The notes under the pieces are model-generated. The model saw only the letters and a program-made list of their open reading frames with translations. It ran no database searches and was not told the origin of the DNA. Both the position numbers and the translations under genes were made by a program. Below are positions 27,722 through 36,052 of a DNA stretch of 64,000 nucleotides, piece after piece. Origin of the DNA: Novosphingobium beihaiense (GTDB lineage Bacteria; Pseudomonadota; Alphaproteobacteria; Sphingomonadales; Sphingomonadaceae); assembly GCF_022832375.1 (NCBI RefSeq), contig NZ_JALHLG010000003.1:310001-374000 (forward strand), given 5' to 3'. The first letter of the stretch is position 1. Each line of letters begins with the position of its first letter.

Positions 27722-29167
27722 GTGCCCCATGGATCATCAGCCCATCGTTTCGCCAAAGCCTTGCGGAAAGTGCCGGGGCGCGTGGCCATCATGACGGCCT
27801 TGCTGACAGTCCCCTTTCCGGCGTCCCCGGCTCTGGCGGGCAGCTCGGCCAAAGCCGGTCCTGGCGCGGAATACGGTTCCTATCCCAGCACTTACAAACC
27901 CCTTCCCTCCCGCGAGACCGCCATCGTCAATGCCTCGATCCTGACGGCGGCAGGCGCCCTCATCGAGCACGGCACGATCGTGATGCGGCAAGGCAGGATC
28001 CTCGCCGTCGGCAAGGATGTTCCGGTTCCGGCAGGTGCCGTCACCATCGACGGGACAGGCAAGTGGGTCACGCCCGGCGTCATCGATGCCCATTCCCATC
28101 TGGGCGTCTTTCCGGCCCCTGCGGTAAAAGGGCAGGTAGACCTCAACGAAAACGTCGCCCCCAACACCGCCGAAGTCTGGGCCGAACATGCCATCTGGCC
28201 GCAAGACCCCAATTTCGACCGGGTCCGCGCGGGCGGCGTTACCAGCATGCTGATCCTTCCCGGTTCCTCAAACCTGTTCGGGGGACGGGGCGTGGCGATC
28301 AAGAACGTCCCTGCCCTGACGGCGCAGGCAATGAAATTTCCCGGGGCGCCCTACGATCTCAAGATGGCCTGCGGTGAAAATCCGAAAAGCCGCTACGGCA
28401 GCCGGGGCCGGTCCCCCGCCACGCGCATGGGCAATGTCGCGGGCTACCGGAAGGCCTGGATCGACGCGGCGGACTATCTGCGCAAATGGGACGCCTACAA
28501 CGAGAAGACCGCGCGCGGCGAGGACGCGGCACCGCCCAAGCGCGACCTCGCTCTCGAAACGCTGGCGGGCGTTCTCAAGGGCGAAATCCTCGTCCAGAAC
28601 CACTGCTACCGCGCGGATGAAATGGCCACAATGATCGATCTGTCGAAGGAATTCGGGTACAGGATCACGGCCTTCCACCATGCAACGGAAGCCTACAAGG
28701 TTGCCGGACTGCTCGCTGCCAACGGCATCTGCGTGGCGACCTGGGCGGACCACTGGGGCTTCAAGATGGAAGCCTATGACGCGATCGAGGAAAACGCCGC
28801 AATCCTGGCCAAGGCCGGGGTCTGCGTGGTCATGCATTCGGACAGCGCGGAACGCGCGCAGCGGTTGAACGTACAGGCCGCCATCGCCTTGGCCGCAGGG
28901 CGCCGCGCCGGGATCGATATCCCCAAGACCGAAGCCGTCAAATGGTTCACCGCCTATCCCGCCAGGATCATGGGCGTGGCCGACAGGACCGGCACGCTGG
29001 AACCCGGCAAGATGGCCGATGTCGTGATGTGGAACCACGATCCCTTCAGCATCTACGCCATTGCCGAAAAAGTCTTCATCGACGGGGCATTGGTCTTCGA
29101 CGCCGATGATCCCGCAACACAGCACAGGTCCGATTTCGAACTCGGGCAGCCGGCGGGAGATCTCTGA
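27722..29167 (+). CDS. exported amidohydrolase (metal-binding member of a tandem pair)
   Basis: The protein has 481 residues. The GTG start at 27722 has AGGA 8 bases upstream and leads a long signal peptide ending PASPALAG. The amidohydrolase barrel keeps its metal ligands: VIDAHSH, LVQNHCY, ITAFHHA and VMHSD. The C-terminal sheet motif GTLEPGKMADVVMW is typical. It probably cleaves a cyclic amide or peptide bond in the periplasm. The next amidohydrolase starts 1 base after its stop, so the two are made together and may form one enzyme. Confidence 0.87.
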   Translation: MPHGSSAHRFAKALRKVPGRVAIMTALLTVPFPASPALAGSSAKAGPGAEYGSYPSTYKPLPSRETAIVNASILTAAGALIEHGTIVMRQGRILAVGKDVPVPAGAVTIDGTGKWVTPGVIDAHSHLGVFPAPAVKGQVDLNENVAPNTAEVWAEHAIWPQDPNFDRVRAGGVTSMLILPGSSNLFGGRGVAIKNVPALTAQAMKFPGAPYDLKMACGENPKSRYGSRGRSPATRMGNVAGYRKAWIDAADYLRKWDAYNEKTARGEDAAPPKRDLALETLAGVLKGEILVQNHCYRADEMATMIDLSKEFGYRITAFHHATEAYKVAGLLAANGICVATWADHWGFKMEAYDAIEENAAILAKAGVCVVMHSDSAERAQRLNVQAAIALAAGRRAGIDIPKTEAVKWFTAYPARIMGVADRTGTLEPGKMADVVMWNHDPFSIYAIAEKVFIDGALVFDADDPATQHRSDFELGQPAGDL

Positions 29168-29168
29168 C

Positions 29169-30434
29169 ATGTTCTGCAAATGGATCTATACTGCCGGCAC
29201 TGCGGCAGCGCTGGCTCTCGCCGGAAGCGCGCAGGCGGAAACCATCGCGATCATCAACGCCCACATCGTCACACCCGGCCCGGTGGGCGACGTGCCGGAA
29301 GGCACAGTGCTGATCGAAGGCGATCGCATCGCCGCTGCAGGCGCCAATGTGGCCGTGCCAGCATCCGCCCATGTCATTGATGCGAAAGGCGCTCCAGTCA
29401 CGCCCGGCCTGATCGCGGTCGATACGATGCTCGGCCTCAAGGAAGTCAGTTCGGTTTCCGGCACGACCGACAATCACACCACCAGTCCGGGCATCAGCGC
29501 CGCACTGGACGTGCAATATGGCCTCAATCCCGATTCCACGATGATCCCGATCGCACGGCTGGGCGGTATCACGCGGGCGGTTGCCATGCCGGACTACGAT
29601 GACAGCGACAAACAGCGGCATCTGGCCTTCGCCGGACAGGCGGCGATGATATCGCTCGAAGAGGGTCCGGACATTCTGTTCAAGCCCCGGATCGGCATGG
29701 TTCTGGAAATGGGCGAGCACGGTGCGCAGCGCGCGGGCGGATCGCGCGCGGCGGAAATCATCAGGCTGCGGATGCTCTTCGACGCGTTGCAACACCGCAA
29801 ACAGCGCGGCAAGGCTGACACGGGCGGGACGGGGCTGTCAGCCGCCGATCTTGAGGCCTTGCGCCCCGTGGCAAGCGGCGCCATGCCGCTGATCGTCAGC
29901 GTTCACAGCGCACCCGACATCCGCCAGGCCCTGAAACTCGCCCGTGACTACCGGCTGAAGATCGTCCTCAATGGTGCGGAAGAGGCCTGGCGCGCAGCGC
30001 CTGAGATCGCCTCGGCCCATGTGCCCGTCATGCTGACGCCGCCATCGAACATGCCATCCAGCTTCGAGCTTCTGGGCGCCACGCTCCACAATGCGGCCAT
30101 GCTGAACAAGGCAGGCGTGGAGATCGCGATAACCGGCAACGATCCCACCCATTCGGTGCGGGATATGCGCTTCAACGCGGGCATCGCCGTCTCGCGCGGC
30201 CTGCCCTATGCCGCCGCCATCGAAGCGATCACGCTCACCCCCGCACGCATGTTCGGGCTGGACGGTCAGCTCGGTTCGATCGCGCCGGGGAAGATCGCCG
30301 ATATTGTGATCTGGGACGGCGATCCGCTGGAGCCGCTGTCCGGCCCCACCGCGATTTTCGTCGCGGGGAAGGTCCAGCCGATGACGTCGCGCCAGCGCGA
30401 ATTGCGCGACCGTTATCTCGAACCGGCGCCCTGA
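29169..30434 (+). CDS. amidohydrolase-family protein lacking the HxH metal motif (partner of upstream enzyme)
   Basis: The 421-residue protein has a signal peptide ending in SAQA. The fold signature is clear (EGTVLIEGDRIAAAGANVAV at the start, GSIAPGKIADIVIWDGDP at the end), but the position of the usual PGxIDxHxH reads PGLIAVDTMLGL. The HSD/GTD position near the end of the barrel reads TGNDPTH. The key metal ligands are therefore missing in this copy. Because it is coupled to the intact enzyme upstream, I infer a non-catalytic subunit or a diverged enzyme. It is not a pseudogene by frame: it is full-length with no stops. Confidence 0.8.
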   Translation: MFCKWIYTAGTAAALALAGSAQAETIAIINAHIVTPGPVGDVPEGTVLIEGDRIAAAGANVAVPASAHVIDAKGAPVTPGLIAVDTMLGLKEVSSVSGTTDNHTTSPGISAALDVQYGLNPDSTMIPIARLGGITRAVAMPDYDDSDKQRHLAFAGQAAMISLEEGPDILFKPRIGMVLEMGEHGAQRAGGSRAAEIIRLRMLFDALQHRKQRGKADTGGTGLSAADLEALRPVASGAMPLIVSVHSAPDIRQALKLARDYRLKIVLNGAEEAWRAAPEIASAHVPVMLTPPSNMPSSFELLGATLHNAAMLNKAGVEIAITGNDPTHSVRDMRFNAGIAVSRGLPYAAAIEAITLTPARMFGLDGQLGSIAPGKIADIVIWDGDPLEPLSGPTAIFVAGKVQPMTSRQRELRDRYLEPAP

Positions 30435-30435
30435 A

Positions 30436-30466
30436 GCCGGGGCGGCACCTGAAATGCCGCCCCGGC
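30436..30466. terminator. bidirectional terminator hairpin
   Basis: GCCGGGGCGGCA (30436-30447) pairs perfectly with TGCCGCCCCGGC (30455-30466). It lies 1 base after the amidohydrolase stop and 31 bases from the end of the convergent cupin gene. There is no T-run. Confidence 0.65.
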
Positions 30467-30497
30467 CTCGTGATTAGCGATACTGCGAATTGGCAGT

Positions 30498-30941
30498 TCA
30501 GTCCTTCTTGACCGGGCCTGCGAGATAGACCTCGTCCGGCACCGGCTCCATCCACGTCACCGGGCTGCCGTCCATCGCTTCGGTGATGGCGATGTGCTGC
30601 ATGGCCGTGGTGTCCGTGGCGCCGTGCCAGTGGCGGCGGCCGCAGTTGCACCAGACGGTATCTCCGGCGCGAATCTCGGTCTTTTCGCCGCCTTCGCACT
30701 GGGTCCAGCCGGTGCCCTGCGTCACGTAGAGGATCTGGCCGAGCGGGTGGGTGTGCCAGTTGGTACGGGCGCCAGGCTCGAAGTTCACAATACCGAAGCC
30801 GCCCCGCGCAGGTGCGGGCGGGTTGAAGATGATGTCGATCCGGACGTCGCCGGTGAAGGTTTCCGCCGGGCCCTTGATCGCCGGTGCGGTCCCGTTGCGC
30901 ACGATCGCCATGTCCTGGTTCGAAATGTCGGTATTGCTCAT
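30498..30941 (-). CDS. cytosolic cupin-domain protein
   Basis: The 147-residue single cupin has motif 1 EPGARTNWHTHPLGQILYV and motif 2 AGDTVWCNCGRRHWHG, giving the metal ligands His-His and His (the motif 1 glutamate is not clear). No signal peptide. ATG 30941 with AAGGA 8 bases upstream is preferred to the frame start at 31073. It is closely similar along its length to the divergent exported cupin at 31167-31646. The family often accompanies carboxymuconolactone-decarboxylase-like proteins; the reaction is unknown. Confidence 0.87.
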   Translation of the reverse strand: MSNTDISNQDMAIVRNGTAPAIKGPAETFTGDVRIDIIFNPPAPARGGFGIVNFEPGARTNWHTHPLGQILYVTQGTGWTQCEGGEKTEIRAGDTVWCNCGRRHWHGATDTTAMQHIAITEAMDGSPVTWMEPVPDEVYLAGPVKKD

Positions 30942-31166
30942 TATCGCTTCCTTCGGCTGCGGTGCTTGCACACGCTGGTACAGTGCCTCTCGACGCCGGG
31001 ATACTCGGCCTTTTTCCAGCAGTTGAAAATCCCCGCGCGTTGCATGTCGCGTTGAAGAGAGCTCATCGAGCATAGGCGCGGAAAATGCGGTATCGAGGAT
31101 GAACCGTCCCGGCTGGCGGCCAACTGCCTGCTGCTGGAAAAACGATAGATGCCCATGGAGGTTCCG

Positions 31167-31646
31167 ATGAAAAAGCAGATCATGGCCCTATGCCTGAGCC
31201 TGACAGGAGGCCTCGCCGGGCTTGCTCCTTCAGCCTATGCCGGCGATCCCGTGAACCCCGCCGATGCGAAAGTGATCGTTGGCCCGGCCGCCGTCTTCAC
31301 CGGAAAGACCTATGTGCGCCTGCTCACGCGCCCCACTGCCCCCGGGCAGGCCGGCACAGCGCTGGTCACGTTCGAGCCCGGCGCCCGCTCCAACTGGCAC
31401 ACTCATCCGGCGGGGCAGACGCTCTATGTGACGCAGGGCTGCGGATGGACGCAGGAAGAAGGCGGCCCGGTGCAGCGGATCTGCGCGGGCGATATGGTCT
31501 ACGTCAAACCCGGCGTGCGGCACTGGCACGGCGCCACCGCCAGCGAGACCATGACGCACCTTGCCATCACCGAAGTGCTGAACGGCAAGAACGTGGAATG
31601 GATGGAACCGGTCAGCGACGCGCAGTTCCACGGCCCGGACGATTGA
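31167..31646 (+). CDS. exported cupin-domain protein, paralogue of the cytosolic one
   Basis: The 159-residue protein carries a signal peptide (MKKQIMALCLSLTGGLAGLAPSAYA). The cupin domain shares long identical runs with the neighbouring cytosolic copy (NWHTHPxGQxLYVTQGxGWTQ and RHWHGAT), so the two arose by duplication. GGAGG lies 6 bases upstream of the ATG at 31167. The likely role is a metal-dependent isomerase, decarboxylase or dioxygenase in the periplasm; I cannot say which. Confidence 0.87.
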   Translation: MKKQIMALCLSLTGGLAGLAPSAYAGDPVNPADAKVIVGPAAVFTGKTYVRLLTRPTAPGQAGTALVTFEPGARSNWHTHPAGQTLYVTQGCGWTQEEGGPVQRICAGDMVYVKPGVRHWHGATASETMTHLAITEVLNGKNVEWMEPVSDAQFHGPDD

Positions 31647-31702
31647 TATCGCTCTGTTTCTGCGCTGTTGCGTAACGGCGGCGCAAGCCGCATTACAAAG
31701 CG

Positions 31703-32611
31703 ATGTCCATTGGCCGCACCGATATCGCCGACTTTTCCTATTTCCTGGCTATCGCGCGGCACGGCAGTTTTCGCCGCGCCGCGCTGGAACTGGGGGTAAG
31801 TCCTTCCGCACTCAGCCACTCGCTGCGCGGGCTGGAAACGCGGCTGGGCGTGCGGCTTCTCAACCGCACCAACCGCAGCGTCACTCTGACTGCCGCCGGG
31901 GAAGAGCTGCGCGACGCGATTGCCGAACCCTTTTCCCGGATCGACCAGGCCCGCGATGCGCTTAACCGGTTTCGCGACACGCCGATGGGGCGCATCCGCC
32001 TCAACGTCGCCTCCGATGCCGCAATTCTGTTGCTGGCGCCGGTCATGCCGGTATTCATGGACCGTTACCCGGATGTCGAAGTCGATATCGTGGCCAGCAA
32101 CCGGCTGGTCGATGTCGTGGGGTCCGGCTTCGACGCGGGCATCCGGTACGGCGGCACCGTGCCCGAAGACATGATCGCACAGCGCCTCTCCGGCGATATT
32201 CGCTGGATGGTGGCGGGCGCCCCGGCCTATTTCGAACGCTTCGGGATGCCCGAGGAACCGGCCAGCCTGAAAGACCACCGCTGCCTGGGCGTGCGCCTGG
32301 GCGACGACCGCATCTACCGCTGGGAATTCGAAGGGCCGGACGGCGAATTCGATATCGCCGTCCCCAGCATGGTGACGGTCGACGACAGCCGCTCGATGCT
32401 GACGATGGCGCTGGGCGGCGGCGGGCTGATGTTCGGGCCGGAACCGGTCCTGCGCCCGCACCTTGCCGACGGTTCGCTGAAAGCCGCGCTGGATAGCTGG
32501 GCCACGACCGGCCCCGGCTTCCAGATCTACTACCCCAGCCGCCGCCAGTTGCCGACCGGCCTGCGGCTGCTTATCAACCTGATCCGCGAACTCGATCCAC
32601 TCGGCTGCTGA
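31703..32611 (+). CDS. LysR-family transcriptional regulator
   Basis: The 302-residue protein has an N-terminal winged helix (DFSYFLAIARHGSFRRAALELGVSPSALSHSLRGLETRLGVRLLNRT) and a C-terminal LysR substrate domain (about residues 95-295). It lies between the exported cupin and the SDR/tautomerase pair, which are its likely targets; a LysR site cannot be assigned by eye. Confidence 0.92.
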   Translation: MSIGRTDIADFSYFLAIARHGSFRRAALELGVSPSALSHSLRGLETRLGVRLLNRTNRSVTLTAAGEELRDAIAEPFSRIDQARDALNRFRDTPMGRIRLNVASDAAILLLAPVMPVFMDRYPDVEVDIVASNRLVDVVGSGFDAGIRYGGTVPEDMIAQRLSGDIRWMVAGAPAYFERFGMPEEPASLKDHRCLGVRLGDDRIYRWEFEGPDGEFDIAVPSMVTVDDSRSMLTMALGGGGLMFGPEPVLRPHLADGSLKAALDSWATTGPGFQIYYPSRRQLPTGLRLLINLIRELDPLGC

Positions 32612-32753
32612 CCTTCCCAGCCGGAGTGAGCAAAACTCAACACTCCATGCAACGCTGGCCGGCTAATCACGCCCGCATCATGCGCCTATCTTCCCTTGCA
32701 GACGAAATCCTCGCGAGAGGCTGAAACAAGCCGTCCAGCAAGTGGAGCGCACA

Positions 32754-33521
32754 ATGAACCCGACATACGATTACAGCGGCAAAGTGGCCTTCGTCACCGG
32801 CGCCGCGTCCGGAATGGGCCTCGCTGCCGCCACCGCCTTTGCCGAAGCAGGCGCCGCCGTAGCACTCGTGGATGCCAACGGGGAAGCAGCCAGCAGAGCT
32901 GCCGAAACACTCGCCGCCGCCGGTCACAAGGTCCTGGCCATCCGTTGCGACGTTTCCGAAGACGCTCAGGTAAAGAGCGCCGTGGAACGCACCGTCGAGG
33001 CATTCGGCAGCCTCGACATGGCCTTCAACAACGCCGGTATCCAAGCCGATGTGACCGAGCTGGCCGATATCGAAGTGGCTGACTACGACCGCATGACCGG
33101 CATCAACCTGCGCGGCGTGTTCCTCTGCATGAAGTACGAACTGCAGCAGATGCGCAAGCAGGGCAGCGGCGCGATCGTCAACTGCTCCTCGCTCGGCGGT
33201 TTCGTCGGCGTGCCCGGGCGCTCGGCCTATCATGCCGCCAAGCATGGCGTGCACGGCCTCACCCGCACCGCCGGAATCGAATATGCAGAGCAAGGCATCC
33301 GCATCAACGCCGTGGCTCCGGGCATCATCGACACGCCGATGGTCGCAGAGATCAAGGAACGCGAGGCCGGTGTGATCGAAGAGATGATGCGCGACGTGCC
33401 GATCCGGCGCCTCGGCAAGCCGGAAGAGGTCGCGGCAGCCGTGCTGTGGCTGAGCAGCCCGGCGGCCAGCTTTGTGGCCGGCCAGATCCTGCCCGTCGAT
33501 GGCGGCTACGTCGCGCGGTAA
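32754..33521 (+). CDS. SDR-family NAD(P)-dependent oxidoreductase
   Basis: The 255-residue classical short-chain dehydrogenase has the nucleotide-binding TGAASGMG, the structural NNAG, catalytic Ser in NCSSL, and Tyr159/Lys163 (YHAAK). The acidic residue after beta-2 (VALVDAN, Asp40) suggests NAD preference. GGAG lies 6 bases before ATG 32754. It forms a short operon with the tautomerase. Confidence 0.92.
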   Translation: MNPTYDYSGKVAFVTGAASGMGLAAATAFAEAGAAVALVDANGEAASRAAETLAAAGHKVLAIRCDVSEDAQVKSAVERTVEAFGSLDMAFNNAGIQADVTELADIEVADYDRMTGINLRGVFLCMKYELQQMRKQGSGAIVNCSSLGGFVGVPGRSAYHAAKHGVHGLTRTAGIEYAEQGIRINAVAPGIIDTPMVAEIKEREAGVIEEMMRDVPIRRLGKPEEVAAAVLWLSSPAASFVAGQILPVDGGYVAR

Positions 33522-33542
33522 ACCGATAGCAGGAGAAATCCC

Positions 33543-33776
33543 ATGCCCCATGTCAGTGTGAAGATGTACTCCGGCCGCAGCGACGCCGAAAAGCAGGCCC
33601 TGACTGACCGGATCACCGCCGCCGTGCGCGAAACACTGGGCTATGGCCCGGAATCGGTGTCGATCGCCATCGAGGACGTTTCGCCCTCGCAATGGATGTC
33701 GAAAGTCTATGGCCCCGACATCCAGCAGAAGGAAGACAAGCTGTTCAAGCGGCCCGGCTACGGCCCGCTGGCCTGA
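33543..33776 (+). CDS. 4-oxalocrotonate tautomerase-family protein
   Basis: The 77-residue protein begins MPHVSVKMYSGRS, so Pro2 would become the catalytic N-terminal proline of the tautomerase superfamily. DAEKQALTDRITAAVRETLG and SVSIAIEDVSPSQW match the family. It catalyses keto-enol isomerisation of an unknown acid. It starts 21 bases after the SDR stop. Confidence 0.9.
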   Translation: MPHVSVKMYSGRSDAEKQALTDRITAAVRETLGYGPESVSIAIEDVSPSQWMSKVYGPDIQQKEDKLFKRPGYGPLA

Positions 33777-33782
33777 ACCGAA

Positions 33783-33817
33783 GCACGGCATGCTGAGCTG
33801 CCCTCAGCATGCCGTGC
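33783..33817. terminator. strong hairpin after the tautomerase gene
   Basis: GCACGGCATGCTGAG (33783-33797) pairs perfectly over 15 bases with its complement at 33803-33817 across a 5-base loop. The downstream sequence (GATAATTCT) is AT-rich but lacks a T-run. Confidence 0.65.
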
Positions 33818-33897
33818 GATAATTCTCATCGGCAAGATGGCAGCCGGAACGCGGCCAGCCGGTTATCCTGTTCATCGAACAATTCCGGGAGCGATTC

Positions 33898-34647
33898 ATG
33901 ACCAAGACAATCCTCACCGCCGCGGCAGCCGCCGCCCTTCCCCTGTCCGCCGGTGCGCAGGCGGCCGAACCCAGCCCGCCCGAAGCGATGAAGCACGCCG
34001 CCCCCGCGCTGGCCGAATACACCAAGGACACGCTGTTCGGCGACGTATGGAAACGCCCCGGCCTGACGCCACGCGATCGCAGCCTGATCACCGTTGCCGT
34101 GCTGGTCTCCACCGGCAAGAGCCAGCAACTGCCCACGCACCTTGCCCTCGCGCTCGACAACGGGGTGACGCCTGCAAAAATCGGCGGGCTCATCACCCAT
34201 CTGGCATTCTACAGCGGGTGGCCCAATGCCGTTTCGGCCGTGGAAGTGGCGGACAAGGTCTTCCGCGAGCGCGGTATTCCCGCATCTGAACTGCAGTCCG
34301 CCGAAAGCGCGCTGCTGCCCCCGCCCGAAAACGATGCTCCGCGCGCCGCCGCCGTCGAAAAGAACATGGGCCCGATCTCCCCCTCGCTGGCGCAGCTTAC
34401 CAATGGCGTCCTGTTCGACGACCTGTGGCGCCGGCCGGACCTTACACCGCGTGACCGCAGCCTTGTCACTATCGTGGCGCTGACGGCGAACGGCGATGCC
34501 GACCAGCTCGGTTTCCACCTGCAGCACGGCATCGCCAATGGCCTTACGCGCGAACAGTTGGGTGAGGCCATGGCCCATATCGCGTTCTATGCCGGATGGC
34601 CCAAGGCTTTCTCCGGCGCGAACGCCCTCGGCAAGCTGGACAAGTAA
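33898..34647 (+). CDS. exported carboxymuconolactone-decarboxylase-family protein, two tandem domains
   Basis: The 249-residue protein has a signal peptide (MTKTILTAAAAAALPLSAGAQA). Two similar CMD domains follow: residues about 50-125 (VWKRPGLTPRDRSLITVAVL ... HLAFYSGWPNA) and about 165-245 (LWRRPDLTPRDRSLVTIVAL ... HIAFYAGWPKA). The AhpD-type CxxC redox motif is absent, so peroxidase reductase activity is unlikely. The cupin, tautomerase and CMD families together hint at ring-fission or lactone chemistry, but export is unusual. Confidence 0.88.
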   Translation: MTKTILTAAAAAALPLSAGAQAAEPSPPEAMKHAAPALAEYTKDTLFGDVWKRPGLTPRDRSLITVAVLVSTGKSQQLPTHLALALDNGVTPAKIGGLITHLAFYSGWPNAVSAVEVADKVFRERGIPASELQSAESALLPPPENDAPRAAAVEKNMGPISPSLAQLTNGVLFDDLWRRPDLTPRDRSLVTIVALTANGDADQLGFHLQHGIANGLTREQLGEAMAHIAFYAGWPKAFSGANALGKLDK

Positions 34648-34664
34648 GAGCGAGCCCGCCCGCG

Positions 34665-36050
34665 ATGAACACCCTGCCGGATACGACCGCCCTTTCCCCG
34701 CAAGCCCCCCTGAGCACATCGGCGGCGCTGACAGTCGTATCCCTGGCAACGGCGCTGGTGCTGGCTGTCTTCACGATCCCGCTGACGACGCTGGGCAGTA
34801 CCAGCGCCGCGTTGGGCTCGAACGCGGGCGGGCTTGCCTGGATTCTCAGCGCCATGCCGCTGGGCTGTGCGATCGGGCTGCTGCCTGGCGGCGCATTGGG
34901 CGATGACTATGGCAGGCGCCGGGTATTCAACGCCGGGCTGGCGCTCATGGCCCTGTCTCTGGCAGGCGGCATGCTGGTTACGGGGACGGCGGCGCTCGTC
35001 CTGCTGCGTGTGGTGCAGGGGATCGGCGGCGCGGCGGTGATGGCCTGCGGGCTGGGCCTGCTGGCGAAAGTGTTTCCCGAACCGGCCCAGCGGACGCACG
35101 CCACGGCCATGTGGGCCACCGCGCTCGGCGCGGGCGTCGCGATCGGACCGATCCTTGCCGCAGTGATAGACGGCCTTGCAGGCTGGCGCTCCGTCTATGG
35201 CGTAGAGGCTATCCTCGCCGCCGCGCTCGCCATCGCGGGCACGCGGTTCCTGCCCGAATCCCGGGCCGATCAGGCAAGGCCGCTGGATCTGTCCGGCACG
35301 CTGACGCTGGGCACCGGCATGGCCGCTGTCCTGGCGGGCATGACCGAGGCCCGCGCGGACTGGACCCGGCCGCTGGTCTTCGGCCTTGCTATCGCAGGTA
35401 TCCTGCTTCTGGCAGCCTTCATCGCCATCGAGTACCGCAAACGCCAGCCGATGCTCGACCTTGCCCTATTCCGGCGCGGAGACTTTACCGGCGCGATCCT
35501 GGGCGCGTTCTTTTCCGGAACGGGCGTGCTGGCCATCATGTCTCTGGTGCCCACCATCCTGCACCGCGCCTATGGAACGTCTCCGGTCGTGGGAGCCTTC
35601 GTGCTCCTGGCCTGGTCCGCGATGACGGCCATTGCCGCGCTGCTTGCCAAGCGCTTACCCGGCTGGGCTACCCCGCCGCGCGTGATCGTCGGCGGGCTGC
35701 TCGCCTGCGCGATCGGACAGGCCGCTACCGGTTTTACCGGGCCGGACGGCAGCTACCTGCATTTCCTCCCGGGAATGCTGCTCGCGGGGATCGCCAACGG
35801 CCTGCTGAACGCGGCGCTGGGCCAGCAGGCCATCGCCAGCGTGCCGCCCGAGCGCGCCGCGATGGGCAGCGGCGCGAACAATACCGCGCGCTACCTCGGC
35901 TCCGCAGCAGGGCTGACACTGGCCGCCTTGCTGGTGGCCCATGCGGGTCCGGACAACGTGCTGGACGGCTGGAACCTTGCGGTTATCGTATCGGCCTTGC
36001 TGTCCCTGCTGGGCGCCGTTTGCGTGATCCTTGCGGGACGAAGCCGATAG
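34665..36050 (+). CDS. MFS drug/metabolite exporter, DHA2-like (about 14 helices)
   Basis: The protein has 461 residues, is highly hydrophobic, and carries the MFS motif GALGDDYGRRRVFNAG between helices 2 and 3 and an antiporter-type helix (GIGGAAVMACGLGLLAKVFPE). ATG 34665 lies 17 bases after the CMD stop, so the two may be co-transcribed. Its ribosome-binding site is weak. It probably exports a small molecule. Confidence 0.87.
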   Translation: MNTLPDTTALSPQAPLSTSAALTVVSLATALVLAVFTIPLTTLGSTSAALGSNAGGLAWILSAMPLGCAIGLLPGGALGDDYGRRRVFNAGLALMALSLAGGMLVTGTAALVLLRVVQGIGGAAVMACGLGLLAKVFPEPAQRTHATAMWATALGAGVAIGPILAAVIDGLAGWRSVYGVEAILAAALAIAGTRFLPESRADQARPLDLSGTLTLGTGMAAVLAGMTEARADWTRPLVFGLAIAGILLLAAFIAIEYRKRQPMLDLALFRRGDFTGAILGAFFSGTGVLAIMSLVPTILHRAYGTSPVVGAFVLLAWSAMTAIAALLAKRLPGWATPPRVIVGGLLACAIGQAATGFTGPDGSYLHFLPGMLLAGIANGLLNAALGQQAIASVPPERAAMGSGANNTARYLGSAAGLTLAALLVAHAGPDNVLDGWNLAVIVSALLSLLGAVCVILAGRSR

Positions 36051-36052
36051 GC

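Noticed and set aside
29169..30434. Second amidohydrolase as a pseudogene
   Set aside because: The frame is complete, has a signal peptide and is translationally coupled to its neighbour; loss of metal ligands alone does not make it a pseudogene.
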